Under the pieces are notes generated by a model. It ran no database searches. It had not been told where the DNA came from and saw nothing but the letters and a program-made list of their open reading frames with translations. A stretch of DNA of 64,000 bases from Agelaius tricolor (taxonomy: Eukaryota; Chordata; Aves; Passeriformes; Icteridae): assembly GCA_023055355.1 (NCBI GenBank), contig JALJCS010000029.1, positions 5,501,001-5,565,000 of the forward strand. The letters run 5' to 3'. This document shows positions 11,191 through 23,214 of the stretch, piece by piece. The first letter of the stretch is position 1. Each line of letters opens with the position of its first letter. A program made the position numbers and the translations under genes.

Positions 11191-12709
11191 CTGATGAAGG
11201 CGACCATCCTCACCAGCAGCAGTGAGGCAGAAGCTGCAGACTGAATTTGTGGTTAAATATTTCCCCCAGGGCTGTCAGCAAGCACTGGAGCAAGATTTAA
11301 CCCAAATGAAAATCCTGTGGTGCTGCTGTAGTGGAGTTTTGGATGGAAAACCCGCTTGCATATTTTTAATTGCTGCCCTCGTGGAGGATAAATTGCAATA
11401 TTCTGGTGCATTTGCAGAATAGAGTAACCCAGAACCAACTCAGGGTTCCTCAGCAGGACAAGCAAATTTTGGGTGATGTTTGTAACTCTTGCTTTGAGAT
11501 TTAATGCAAATCTGAGCCATAGCAGAGAAGAATATTTAGCTTTTAATTCAGAACATCACGTGGCAAGTGAGTGGTATCTACCACAGCAAAAACTGTGGGG
11601 TTTTGAGGCACTCTCCAAACCTCCTCACCTTTTGATGCCATTCCTCAGAGCCAGCTCAGCTGGCTGATTTAGTGATGCCATAAAACAGGAGCCATCTCTG
11701 GTATTTACAGACTTGTTCTCGTGGTTCCCTGATGGTGCTTAAATCTCCTTACCCCTTGTGCCACCCTCTGAGAGTGTCAGACCATCACAGCCTGCTTCTT
11801 GTTGCTCTTTAAATCCAATTTTTTTTTTTTTTTTTGCTTTTTTTGCAAACCCAACAGCAGCCACTTCCCCTTTTCCCAGTAGTCCCCAAGCAGGGAGGAA
11901 GGCTGGCCACTGGCCAATTCATTTAAACCTCTGGAATAATAGTTTGCTCTCTAATGAATAGTCTGGCTTTAAATCTCTCCACTCAAGGGTGGTGGCACTC
12001 CTGAAGTTGACAGGTACTTATGAGACACTGAGGAAAGGTCATTTGTTGGGTGTTACTTTCATTGATCTGTCCAGAAAACCTCCTGGCCATTCCTCTGTGC
12101 TCCTTGAAGGCAATAAAAAGAGGCAAAAAGCGAGGCAGAAAATCCATTCATTTTTCTCATATTTGCTTCAGAAGCCACAAACAACCCATTTCAAGTCAGC
12201 AGTTTCCTATTTAAGCGTCACAGAATTCAACCTCACAGTTGGCATCACCTTATTCTGATTGGGGAAACTGAGGCACAGAACAGGGGGATTATTCTTCCCT
12301 GGCCACCAGGTGTTAATCCTGGGCTGGAATCTGGGAGCTCCTTGCTCTGGCTGGCAGAGAGCTGGAGGAACACCACTGCTGGGAGATTTATTGCTCATTT
12401 CATCCTTCTTCCCCCGCACCCATAAATCAAACGCTACCATTTTCTTCCTGAAGTTGGAGCTTAATGAACCTAAAAGCAATCTGAGGAAGTAGCACCAAAA
12501 CCTGGCTGTGCTGAAGCCCTGGTCCATTTACAAATGAGAACCCAGAGCATTGGTGAAGTTATTTTTACTGTAACTTGAGTTTACTTTCCATAGGAGTTGC
12601 CAGACCCATATTTCAAGGCCTGGCTTCTTGATGCCCAGGAGAATAAAGTGACTTTGACATCTCCTAAACCAGGCTGGGAGGGAATGGCTCCTACCTGGAT
12701 TAATGATGG
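11191..12709. other. Unassigned, mostly single-copy sequence
   Basis: A T-run lies at about 11819-11835. A MIR-like fragment lies at 12262-12292. No coding exon is supported. Confidence 0.6.
12262..12292 (-). mobile_element. Possible MIR/CORE-SINE fragment
   Basis: The segment holds 'ggggaaactgaggcacagaa', the reverse complement of the conserved MIR core word. It is only about 30 bp, so the call is tentative. Confidence 0.4.
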
Positions 12710-13431
12710 TGATGCCTTAAGTTTTAGTTTTTCTATTTTTCAGGTTCTGTGCTGCTTTAGTGTGTGGGTCTGGGTTCACATCAGGGGATGCTGAGCTCTG
12801 GGCACAGAGCAGGGAGACAAAACAATTCCTGCTCCAGCTGGGCACCAAGGACAAATGATCCAAATCTCAGCCCAGGAGCACAAACCCCGTGGGCTGGAGA
12901 GAGAAAAACAAGGATGGGACTGCAGGGGCTAAAGCTGGAATGGGACAATGAACTGCAAGATGCAAATGGAGCAGAACTGATCCAAGGGAGAGACCCCGGG
13001 AGCGCTCGTGCATTTTGGGACCATTTTGGTTCCTCTTGGGTTCATTTTGGGACCATTTTGGTTCATCTTGGGTTCATTTTGTGACCATCTTGGGTTCATC
13101 TTGGGTTCATTTTGGGACCATCTTGGGTTCATTTTGGGACCATTTTGGTTCATCTTGGGTGCATTTTGGGACCATTTTGGTCCATCTTGGGTTCATTTTG
13201 GGACTATTTTGGGACCATTTTGGTTCATCTTGGGTTCATTTTGTGACCATTTTGGTTCATCTTGGGTTCACCTTGGGTTCATTTTGGGACCATCTTGGTT
13301 CATCTTGGGTGCAGCCCTGGCTGGGCTCTTGTGCTGCCCAAGGTGCATCCATTGAGGCCTTTGAATAAATCCCTGCTTTATTCTTTAGCTCTGCCCAGCC
13401 TCTGCTCTAGGCCAGCCTTCTCAAGGCATCA
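12710..13431 (+). mobile_element. Solo LTR-like element, copy 1 (complete)
   Basis: The 722-bp element begins TGATGCCTTAAG and ends CTCAAGGCATCA. These ends are inverted repeats with one mismatch and TG...CA termini, as in retroviral LTRs. A polyadenylation signal AATAAA lies at 13364-13369, about 60 bp from the 3' end. The middle (about 13011-13312) is a minisatellite of 'ttttgggacc', 'attttggttc' and 'atcttgggttc' modules. No internal viral genes adjoin it, so it is a solo LTR. The flanking 5-6 bp do not form an obvious target-site duplication. A close relative lies at 61614-62351. Endogenous retrovirus origin is inferred from structure, and no family name is assigned. Confidence 0.82.
13011..13312 (+). 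repeat. Minisatellite inside LTR copy 1
   Basis: Modules of 10-15 bp ('cattttgggacc', 'attttggttc', 'atcttgggtt') repeat in varying order to about 300 bp. The corresponding part of LTR copy 2 (61915-62250) uses the same modules in a different order and number. Long frames on both strands here are repeat artefacts. Confidence 0.93.
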
Positions 13432-13480
13432 ATTGGACTCCACAGGCTTTTCCAACCTTAATGATTCTCTTAATGATTAT
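13432..13480 (+). mobile_element. CR1 3' terminus
   Basis: 'ggcttttccaaccttaatga' followed by 'ttctcttaatgatt' is the terminal part of a CR1 tail. It directly abuts the 3' end of LTR copy 1. No CR1 sequence is recognised on the other side of the LTR. Confidence 0.7.
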
Positions 13481-14744
13481 CTGCTTGCAGTGGACAAGAA
13501 TGGGTTTAAATCTCACCCTTTTTGCCCTAATTCTGAATTTTTCTGTATAAAATTTTAGTGTTTGGAGGAGATAAACATGATCAGTGTTTGTGCAGGGCTC
13601 TCAGCATCCGTTTCTTGTGGATGTGGAGCTCCAGCTCACAAATCACTGGAATTCTTCTTGAAAAGCTGAATTTGTGTGAGAAGAGGGTGGTGAGCTGTTA
13701 AAAATTAGGCCCTTCAGAATGAAAAATTAATAAAAAAATCCTTTATCAAGACAAGTCCCCACAGCAGAGAGATCTGTGGATCTTGGGAGAGGACCTTGGC
13801 ACAGAAGATCTGGAAATTGGGGTGGGAAAAGGGGGAAAAAAGGGTTTTGGCATTGTAGGGTGAAAGCTGAAGTCAGAGAGAGGAGGAAGGTGTGTGAGGA
13901 GCCGCAGGTGAAGCTGGCAAGGCTGAATGCCAAGGATAAGGCAGGAGAAAGCTCCTGGAGCTGTGGCAGAGCAGGGCCTGGCAGGAACAGGACATTTCCC
14001 ACCGCAGGGCAGCCCAAGGTGGGACCTCCAGCCCAGGGCCTTGTTCTGTGCCTGAATTCCTGCCCCCAGGACATGGTGAAGGGAGGAATGAAGTCAAGCA
14101 TGGGCCACCACCATCCCTTGGCTGATATTTAACATTTTAAACCTTTAAAAGTGAAGGGAAGTGTGCAGGAGCAGCTCTTAAAGAGGAAGGAGCAGTCCCC
14201 AGTGATGCACTCTGTGCATCCTCCATGAATTCTGTTCAGAGTGATCCCAGCAAAAATGAGCTTAGGCTGGAAAAAAAAAAAAATCTGGATTGATGTTTTC
14301 CAGTTGATTTTCCAGCCCTAATTGCTCCTTCTCTCCACTTTTTGCTTGGTTTTGTGGCAGTCAAGGACGGCAGAGCGTGATCAGAAGCAAAATAATGCCT
14401 GGTTTGGGTTTTGCTGGGTTTGCTTCCTAGAGGACCAAACCTTCTGTGTTATCCCTGTCTGACAGAGGGGAGTGGAGGACTGGGGAAAGGAGGTCACCCA
14501 ACAAAACGAGGGTGTAGCCAAAAGTGACAGCAAAATCTGCTCCTGATGGAGGGGAATTGGTCAGACTGGAGCGTTGTGTTTTCTCCAGGGTACAGGATGG
14601 AAAATCTGCTTCAGAAATGGGGCACTCTGTGCATCAGACAAGGTTATTTGGTAAAGAAACAAAGTGTTGCTCCAAACGTGACTGGAGTCACTGGAATTCC
14701 TTCCATGGGAGCAAATCTTTGTTTAACAGGGCTGGAAAGAGGCA
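13481..14744. other. Unassigned sequence
   Basis: A polypurine patch lies near 13820-13890 and an A-run at about 14270-14283. No gene or known repeat is recognised. Confidence 0.6.
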
Positions 14745-15020
14745 GGAAAACACCCCAGGAGCTGTTTCGCACCTCAGGCTCTGCAATAAATACTCCTCAC
14801 TTGGACCATGGTCAGCTGTTGGATTCCCATGTGGAAAATGGTCCCTGTTGGTGGTGAAGAGGTGCAAGACTCCCATTTTTTTGGAAAACACCCCAGGAGC
14901 TGTTTCCCACCTCAAGCTCTGCAATAATTATTCCTCACTCAGAGCACGGTGAGCTGTTGGATTCCCATGTGGAAAATGGTCCCTGTTGGTGATGAAGAGG
15001 TGCAAGGCTCCCATTTTTTA
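14745..15020. repeat. Tandem duplication, 138-bp unit, 2 copies
   Basis: Copy 1 (14745-14882) and copy 2 (14883-15020) share 'ggaaaacaccccaggagctg', 'tgttggattcccatgtggaa' and 'aatggtccctgttggtg'. They differ by scattered substitutions. The length is almost unchanged between copies. Unit function is unknown. Confidence 0.93.
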
Positions 15021-16439
15021 ACTCTCTGATCTCTACACGTCCCTGAATTCTTTCACGAGTCAATTCACTTCTGTTTGGAGGAGGAAAAAGCAAGGAAAAA
15101 ATGGAGGTAAATTGCAGCAACAAAAGTGAAAGAGAGAGGAAGCAGAAGGTATTTACTTCTCACCTGCTACAAATTACCCTGCAGCAGAAAGCAGGGAGGA
15201 GGAGGAGGAGGAGGAGTGGGATGGTGCAGAACAAAAGGCTTTTCTGCCTCAAAATGCACCAAGGTGGGAGCTCTGCGTTTCTCAGGAGTTTGGTTTCAGC
15301 AGCCAGACACATCCTTGGGAAGGGCTGGCCCAGGGCTCTGGGGGCTCTTTTTGCTCCCTAATGACACTCAGGCTTTGTCCCCTGGCTGGGCAGAGTTTGG
15401 CTTGCAGGCTAAAGTTACAGTTGGAGCAGAACTCGTTCCATATTGGCCTGTTTGATCCTGGGAGAAGGGGAAAAATCTGCTCAATGCGGTTCTCATTAGC
15501 CAAAAAAGCTGTAACATGCTGGAGTCATTAGTAGTTTGTTGATTGAGTTAACCGTGCAAGGCGGGCTGCAATTGATCATCTGCATTCTCATTAAATATGC
15601 TGCAGTCTCGGGGAGGTTGTTATGGAACTGCTTGGAAGGCAGGCAGGAAGAATCTTGGTTTCAGCCCAGAGCACCAGTTTTAAAATCTCTTTTGACTTCA
15701 GGCTCGAAGTGCATAATTAATGTCAGAGATGGGACTGAGGTGTGACATAAAAATAATCTTTCACTGGAGTGTAACTGGGCAGGGTCGTGTTTCAGCTTGA
15801 AACAGGGAGGGAGATGGAGGCTGAAACTTGAATCCAAATTTAAACTTTCTTAGTGCTGCAAGAGGGAAGTGGTGAGGGATCTGTGGCTGCAGGATTTCCA
15901 CTTGGCCCTGTCTAGTAGGTATTTGAAGGAAGGAAGTGTTGCTGTGCTTCATTTAAAGATAATGAGGTCTAATAAACCCTAACCAAAAGTCAAATTCACT
16001 TCATCTTTGCCTTGCTCATAAGCGAGTCAATAAGTGAAAAAGATCTGTATAGAGAGAGGTGATAGAATTTCACTTTCAAGAAATGGGTGAACAAGAGTTG
16101 CTGAAGAGTGTTACCTTGAAAATATCTCATGATCACTTTAAACCTTGTCTATGTCTTTCAGCTTTTGAAATGCTGAAGATCACATCTTGAGGGAATTTGT
16201 TGGAGCCTTTGAAGTATTTTTATGTTAGGCCCCTATGGCAGAAGATTGTACAGATCAAGAAAGTACCGAGTAGATTTATTCACAGAAAATGCATTTAAAT
16301 TACCCAGCTATAGGGGCTCACATTCTTCATTTATAGCCTGGTGTCTGGGCTCTGAAATCCTCCCAAGAACTGAGGTCATAGGATTGGAAAATGAGCTTCT
16401 GTACACCATCCTTGTGGCCTTTGGATGTAATGGAGTCTG
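15021..16439. other. Single-copy sequence, part conserved-noncoding-like
   Basis: A (GAG)n run lies at about 15196-15216. The stretch 15490-15720 is AT-balanced single-copy sequence with TAAT-type and 'attgatcatctgcattc' words, a texture typical of conserved noncoding DNA. Conservation itself is not shown. No exon is recognised. Confidence 0.4.
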
Positions 16440-16575
16440 CACTGCGTGGTAAATTGGACGGAATTCAGAGAAGAGCAACAAAAACAATTAAGGGAGGAGA
16501 GGAACTGACTTACATGGAAAGATTAAAGCGTTACAAATTTGTGGCTTGGTGAAGCAGAGACTACTGCGAGTGGTT
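16440..16575 (+). mobile_element. Old CR1-like LINE fragment
   Basis: The run 'ttcagagaagagcaacaaaa' ... 'attaagggaggagaggaact' ... 'catggaaagattaaagc' follows the order of the CR1 3' coding/untranslated junction ('cagagaagagcaac', 'gattaa', 'gaaaggttaaa'). It is more diverged than the CR1 tails elsewhere here, which suggests an older insertion. Confidence 0.65.
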
Positions 16576-16676
16576 GGAAGTTTCTGGAGACAGGAATGCA
16601 GCTTCAAAAATCCCTGCTCTTGTCTGAACATGGTTTTGTTTGTGTGTTTGTTTTAAAGGAAAATCTTTTCTGAGCA

Positions 16677-16765
16677 ATATCCTCATCTGGTGTAACTTAC
16701 CCCAGTGCCAGTGAAAACAATGGAGCTGGGAGATCTGGGCCAAATTATACTGTCTAAAAATGTGG
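16677..16765. mobile_element. Possible ancient palindromic amniote repeat
   Basis: 'cctcatctggtgtaacttac' followed by 'gaaaacaatggagctggg' and 'gatctgggccaaat' resembles an old palindromic interspersed repeat seen in reptiles and birds. The arms are much decayed. Identification is from memory of the pattern only. Confidence 0.35.
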
Positions 16766-17114
16766 CCCTTGCACTCTTTTAAAGCTGGCACAGCAGGGGT
16801 GGAAGTGGTAGTTTAGGGAGGCAAATGGTGTTTTAACTCCTGCAAGGTAACTCCTGGTTAAATGGGGGTTAAATGTGGAAGATTTTCGGATATCTTCCTT
16901 CCATAGCACCTCTGCAAAATGCTGCCTAGAGCCACCAAGCTTAAAACATTTAGTTCCTCAGCTGAAATTTGGCAAATAATGGGGCAGAGAGGGCATTTCT
17001 GTTACCATGCTCTTGCAGAAACACAGGCAGCTTTTGAAATAGCAGAGAAAAGTCTGAAACAGCCCCAGAAAATGTGGGGTGAAGTTCTGAGGGGCTGCAG
17101 GTGTAACCCAGCCT
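16766..17114. other. Unassigned sequence
   Basis: Nothing is recognised between the ancient repeat and the 31-bp array. Confidence 0.6.
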
Positions 17115-17896
17115 GGGGAGCAGTCCATGAGTAGCCAGGCCCTGAGTGGAGCAGTCTGTGAGTAACCAGGCCCTGAGTGGAGCAGTCCATGAGTAGCCAG
17201 GCCCTGAGTGGAGCAGTCCATGAGTAACCAGGCCCTGATTGGAGCAGTCCATGAGTAACCAGGCCCTGAGTGGAGCAGTCCATGAGTAGCCAGGCTTTGA
17301 GGGGAGCAGTCCATGAGTAACCAGGCCCTGAGTGGAGCAGTCCTTGAGTAGCCAGGCCCTGAGTGGAGCAGTCCTTGAGTAGCCAGGCCCTGAGTGGAGC
17401 AGTCCTTGAGTAGCCAGGCCCTGAGTGGCGCAGTCCATGAGTAACCAGGCTTTGAGGGGAGCAGTCCATGAGTAGCCAGGCTTTGAGGGGAGCAGTCCAT
17501 GGGTAACCAGGCCCTGAGTGGAGCAGTCTGTGAGCAGCCAGGCACTGAGTGGAGCAGTCCATGAGTAACCAGGCCCTGAGTGGAGCAGTCCATGAGTAGC
17601 CAGGCCCTGAGTGGAGCAGTCCATGAGTAACCAGGCCCTGAGTGGAGCAGTCCATGAGTACCCAAGCACTGAGTGGAGCAGTCCATGAGTAACCAGGCCC
17701 TGAGTGGAGCAGTCCATGAGTAGCCAGGCCCTGATTGGAGCAGTCCATGAGTAACCAGGCCCTGAGTGGAGCAGTCCTTGAGTAGCCAGGCCCTGAGTGG
17801 AGCAGTCCATGAGTAACAAGGCCCTGAGTGGAGCAGTCCATGAGTAGCCAGGCCCTGAGTGGAGCAGTCCATGAGTAGCCAGGCCCTGAGTGGAGC
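17115..17896. repeat. Minisatellite, 31-bp unit, ~25 copies, no indels
   Basis: The unit carries 'gagtggagcagtccatgagt' followed by 'aaccaggccct' or 'agccaggccct'. From the unit starting at 17144 to the one starting at 17888 there are exactly 24 x 31 bp, so no length change has been fixed. Variation is by substitution only. Recurrent alternatives are 'ccatgag', 'ccttgag' and 'ctgtgag', 'agcc' or 'aacc', and 'ggccct' or 'ggcttt'. No minus-strand frame of the unit contains a stop. Because 31 is not a multiple of three, all three minus frames stay open for over 300 codons. These are not genes. Confidence 0.97.
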
Positions 17897-18564
17897 TGGC
17901 TGGGGCAGGCACAGCCTGGCAGCTCAGGCTGGCAGCCCCAGGAGCCCAGAGTCCTGTCCCTGCTCAGGGGATTTGGGGTGCAGGCTGCCCTGCACACACA
18001 AGGCACAGATTGTTCACAGGGATTGAGTCACAGTGAGGCTGAGCAATTAAAAACGGGGGCTGGCCCTGAGGAAAATGAAGTGTGAAGCCCCTTGGACTGA
18101 GAAACAGCCTCAGAAGGGAAGTGGTGGAGGCTCTGGTGCTTGGGAAGAGGGATTTGTCCTGAGGATGGAGTGTTAATGGAGGCATGGTGGCCAAATTTGA
18201 AGCCAGAGGTTAATCCCTGGCTGCCTCCCCTGCTCCCTGTTCCAGCTGGGCAGGGAGAGATCCCATCCCAGGGCTGGAGCCTGCTCAGCTTGGCTGCACA
18301 GGGAGCTGAGAGGCTGCCACTTTTCCCAGAAGTAATTGCTTTTATGGGGTGGCTGAAGCTGCCAGGGAGCAGCAGGAGGAGGTGGAAAGGTGGCAGCTCC
18401 TGCGTGGAAGTTACTACAAATATCAGTTTCCTTTGTAAGCCATGGTCTTCACTGAGGGGTGAAAGGGGCCAAACCTCTGTGATAAGGGCTAATTTTGAGA
18501 ACTAAAACTGCAAAACCCTAAAGAACCCGTGGAGATTGTGTTGCTGTTATCTCCATCGTGATTC
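17897..18564. other. Unassigned sequence
   Basis: No repeat or gene is recognised between the two minisatellites. Confidence 0.6.
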
Positions 18565-19345
18565 CTTTGGGTCAGGAGTGGGGAGCAGTGACTGCCCCAA
18601 TCCATTCCTGCCCATCCCTGTGCTGCCCAGCTCACTGGGTGATCAGTGACTGCCCCATTCCTGCCATCCCAGCTCAGTGGGGAGCAGTGGCTGCCCCATC
18701 TCTGCCCATCCCATTCCTGCCCATCCCAGTTCTATCCAGGTCAGTGGGGAGTAGGAAGGAGCAGTGACTGCCCCATTTCTCTCATCCCAGTGCTGCCCAA
18801 CTCACTGGGTGAGCAGTGAGTGCCCCATTCCTGCCCATCCCAGTGCTGCCCATCCCAGTGCTGCCCATCCCAGTGCTGCCCAGTTCATTGGGGAGCAGGG
18901 AGGAACAGTGACTGCCCCATCCATTCCTGCCCATCCCATTCCTGCCCATCCCAGCTCACTGGGTGAGCAGTGAGTGCCCCATTCCTGCCCATACCAGCTC
19001 AGTGGGGAGCAGTCAGTTCCCCATTTCTCCCATCCCATTCCTGCCCATCTCAGCTCACTGGGTGAGCAGTGAGTGCCCCATTCCTGCCCATCTCAGTTCT
19101 GTGAGGAGCAGTGAGTTCCCCATTTCTCCATCCCATTGCTGCCCATCCCAACTCACTGGGTGAGCAGTGACTGCCCCATTCCTGCCCATCCCAGTGCTGC
19201 CCAGTTCACTGGGGAGCAGGGAGGAACAGTGACTGCCCCATCCATTCCTGCCCATCCCATTCCTGCCCATCCCAGCTCACTGGGTGAGCAGTGCCTGCCC
19301 CATCCGTTCCTGCCCAGCTCAGTGGGGAGCAGGAGGGAGCAGCAA
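18565..19345. repeat. Degenerate minisatellite, ~40-65-bp units
   Basis: About a dozen units are built from 'gagcagtgactgccccatt', 'cctgcccatcccagtgctg' and 'cagctcactgggt'. Unit length varies through internal duplication of 'cccatcccagtgctg'. A segment of about 90 bp containing 'ggggagcagggaggaacagt' occurs twice (near 18891 and 19208), showing a later, larger duplication. No coding function is seen. Confidence 0.93.
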
Positions 19346-22115
19346 ACACCCCCCTCCAGAGCAGAGTGTCTGGAGAAGAGGGATTTTGAGTGTGAGAAGG
19401 AGGCAGCCAGACAGGAATACCGAATGTGGGCTGAGGATGCCAGGGGAATTGTTTCCATAGAAACCCAGCCATGGAGGCTCACACTGCTCCCCCATCTCAC
19501 ACTCACAAATTCATGTGATTGCCTTCATGGTCACCAGAAAGCGTGGAGGGGAGTGGGTGATGAGGAGAATTGGAGTTTGCTGCAGGTGTGGGAGCTGGGT
19601 TCCCTGGCTGAGGGACCTCGGGGTGGCTCCAGCGCTGGGATGTGCTGCAGTAAATCAGGATGAGCTCCTGGGCACTGAATGGAGCCCCACTGGTGTCAGA
19701 CAAAGGGGATCAGGCCTCGTTCCTTTTAGTTAAGGAAAAAAAAAGGGGGTTTTCATTTGTTTCTTGCTGCATTGTTCTGCTACCTTTGTTGGCCGGGCCT
19801 TTTTGCAGACATCATCTCTGCCTGTAAATGCTCAGCATTCAGCAGTGCCTCAGGAAATGTTGCTCTGAAATATCCTCCATGGAAGCACAGGCCTCTCCTT
19901 GCCAGAATTTATGAGGGGCCCTGGGAGCCTGTTTCCTTCATTTGTTCCTGGAAAGATTTCTTCTTGGAAAATCCAAGATGTTCAGGGATGATTTCTGTTC
20001 CTCCAGCCCCTTCAAAGAAAGCAGCACTTACAACAGCTCCCAAAAACCTCCAACTGCAGCCCCACTGGAGTCAAATACGAATCAATAGGAGTCAAATTTT
20101 GTGTGGGAGAAGAGGCTAAAGGAGGTCAGAGAAGCCCAAATGAAATGTGGAGGTGCCAGGGTTTAGTGTAGATGTGGGGTTTGGTTTCCTCTGACCATCT
20201 CCTGGAGTTTGATTTGGGCTCAGCTGATTGGATCTGTCCGATTTTTTTAAAGCAGCCAAGCTCCACAATCCACAAACTTCATCTTTTATCCTCTTTGTAG
20301 AAGAGACTCTGGGTGTGGAGGGCAGAGGAGAGCATGAAGTGGAGATTTGGACAATTTTGGACATGATTTGCCCACTGTCCTGTTCTCCAAGGAATGGCTT
20401 CACATCCAGAAATTCATGTGATGTTATTTTTCTGGCTGCACATGGTGGGGAAAGGAAAGTAAAGGCTGAAATCCTGGGGGAAATGGCTCCCATTTCTCCT
20501 CCTGGTTTCCCCAACCTCTCAAAAAGTTTCTGGAGACCCTGAAATCCTTAAGAGTAACCCAGCTCTGGGATGGTCCTTGCTAAGCACAGATAAAGCTCCT
20601 GCAGCTCTGAGAGGAAAATCTGCAGATCTGAGCTTTGGGAAGGGCCAGCTTTGGGAATGACACAGCTGCAAATGCACAGGGCAATCCAAGAGCTGCAGGG
20701 CTCCACCCAGGAGAGAGGAGAGCCCCAGAGACAGCCCCAAACCTGGGTTTACACAAAGGGATGCCCAGAGAGGAGCATTTTTCCTCTCAGATTTGCCAGA
20801 GTTCAGTGTTAGCCCCCACCCATGGTTCACTAGTTTTGTGTTGGAAACGCTCTCAGCACTCACAGCTGAGATTGTTCTGCCAGGGCTCCTCATTTGGCTT
20901 TTTTTTTGTGGGGAATTGGGCAATATTTGATATTTTCCTTACCCCCCCCAGTTAGAGGGGAGCGTGTCTATAGCATTGAGGCACCTTCATTTCAGCTGAA
21001 ACCTCTCTGTGATGCTAAAACTGAAATTTTGGCTGCAAGAGAATTTTCCTCATGGAAGCCAGCACGGGGCTGTGTTTTGGATTTGTGCTGACAACAGTGC
21101 TGATTACACAGGGATGTTTTAGTTCCAGCTGAGCAGAGCTTGCACAGAGCCCTTTTTTGCACCTCACCCACCAACAAGGCTGCCCAGGCAGCTGGGAGGG
21201 GACACAGCCAGGACAAGTGACCCCGAGTGACCACAGGGATCTCCCAGACCATGCTCAACATTAAAGAAAAAAACCTGAGCAGCCACTCTGGATTTCCCTA
21301 AATAAAGAGAGAAAAGGTGCAGCCTGTCCCCAAACCCCATCTCTGAGCCAACATCTGCTCTGTCACTGTTGGAACAGAAAATTCTTCATTTACTGATGTT
21401 TTTTTTTCCCATTAATTAGTGAGGAGAGCAACTTTGGGCAGAGTTTTTGCTGAACTGCCTCTGCATACAAAATGGAATTGGTTCCATTTCCCACCTCCAA
21501 ATCTGGTTTTTTTGTGATTGTGTTGGGTGATCTTTGTGGAATTATTCCTTGACTTTTATCTGAAATCCATTGGTAATGGTTATTTAAGCTTTTTTTTTTT
21601 TTTTTTCCTGTGCTCTCTGGTTGTTTTAATTTCAGGGAGTCCATCGAGGAGTTTAAGTATGTATTAGTTATCATATTGATGGATCAGCCAAGCAAGGAGC
21701 ATTTGGAAATGCACATATTCCTGTTCCATTGACCTGGGAGGTTTGAAGGATGAGGCTCTGCATGCCATTAGCACTTGGAGCATCCATAAACATTCCTTGG
21801 CAGGTTTCCATTTGGGTTTGGGATATTTGGAGTTGAGCGCATGGAGGTTTTTGTTTCCATTAATCCATCCCAGGGTATTAATTGGTTTGTTTGCCATTTA
21901 TTTCACATTTTTCACTCAAAGGGGGTGTTGGGTTTGTGCTTAGCAGACTCAAGGCTCTGCTTCCTGCTAAATCAACCCCACTGATGGTAAATAAATCCCA
22001 CTGGGGGCACGAACAGCATCAATTCTTTGCTTGTGAGTCTGCTTGGGGTTGATACGAGGGAAAAGAAGGAACTGTGGCCAAAATTTGCTTCCCATGATCG
22101 GGTGATGATTGTTGA
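19346..22115. other. Unassigned, mostly single-copy sequence
   Basis: Homopolymer runs occur at 20899-20907 (T), 20942-20949 (C) and 21590-21606 (T). Open frames up to 134 codons (for example 20519-20923 on the minus strand) lack any recognisable domain or exon structure. No known mobile element is recognised. Confidence 0.55.
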
Positions 22116-22118
22116 CTG

Positions 22119-22181
22119 GTGATTTTGCCACTGCTGATTGTGATTTTCCCACTGCTGATTGTGATTTTCCCACTGCCTCAC
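22119..22181. repeat. Short tandem repeat, 21-bp unit, 3 copies
   Basis: The unit 'gtgattttcccactgctgat' plus one base is repeated three times with one substitution in the first copy. It lies in otherwise single-copy sequence. Confidence 0.9.
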
Positions 22182-22199
22182 CCCAGCTTCTTTCAGATG

Positions 22200-23190
22200 T
22201 AACTCTGCTAAAATAAGCACAGAATGGTTAAAACTTGGTGACTCGACGATACGTGATCCAAGGAGATCTCTCCAATCTTTAATTCAGGTGATCCAGATGT
22301 GGAATCAATATTTCCACCCTCTCTGGGAGTGTTTGGAGGCTAAATTCACTCGAGGGTGGAAATCACTTTGTGATCTCTAATATAAAATGCAGGAACAGAG
22401 GCTGGGGGAGTGTAAAGAATATTCTTCTCTTTAAAATTCCATAGACCCCCAAGGTTTCTGCCACAGTGCCTCTCCAGAGTCCTGGTGACTGCACCAGGAG
22501 TTAGATCTGGTCCTTAGGCAGAGAATTAATCTGGATTATTCTTACAAAACCCATCTCAAGTGAAACTTTTGCCAATATTTTTCCCAGAAGATTCTTCTCT
22601 TTCAGTCCAGAATTTTATCAGCGATTCTTATGCTAACAGGGGTCAGGAGATGAGATGTTTCTCACGTTACACTTGAAGCTTCTCATGAATAATGGCCTGT
22701 ATCACCTCCATTGTCTGTCCAAAACATAAGCAACCAGACATAAGGCCAGAGGAGAAATTTAAAGAGTGCTGAATAAGCCAGCAGGACGGACCAAGAGCTG
22801 AGATAGTCGGGGAGTGAAACAAATACAAGGTGGAGCAGATGGTTATTTGGGGAAATATCCGAGCAGATTAACTACCAGCGCTGCAGAATGAGCCAGGCTC
22901 CAGCTCTAAAGGCCCCTGAAATCTTCAGAGTGAGATGAACAGAAGCACAGACCAACACCACTGCAGCCAAAAGAAATTAGAGGTCATTATTCCCCAGTGA
23001 ATTTTCTTAAGTGTTAAGTAGAGCACATCAGGCTTTTCACAGGAATCTGAGGGGGGCTGCCATGCCTGAGACCATCACTTGCTCCTGTGCAAGGCCAATC
23101 TGTCCACTTGAAAATAATTTTTATTGTCCTTCTCTCCTTTCCCTAATTATTTTCTTCGCCTTTTTTGTTCTCACACATATCTGTGTGTGC
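22200..23190. other. Single-copy, conserved-noncoding-like stretch
   Basis: No repeats are seen. The base composition is balanced, with regulatory-type words such as 'gaataatggcctgtatcacc' and the SOX-like 'ccattgtctg' at about 22708-22717. Conservation cannot be judged from one sequence, so this is only a candidate. Confidence 0.35.
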
Positions 23191-23197
23191 ATTGTGT

Positions 23198-23214
23198 AAA
23201 AAAAAAAAAAAAAA
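23198..23214. repeat. Poly-A tract
   Basis: A run of 17 A follows 'gtgcattgtgt'. No retroposon body is recognised immediately upstream. Confidence 0.9.

Noticed and set aside
16950..18006. Three overlapping minus-strand frames of 304-334 codons
   Set aside because: They are produced by a stop-free 31-bp minisatellite read in all three frames; no start context, domain or splice signal.
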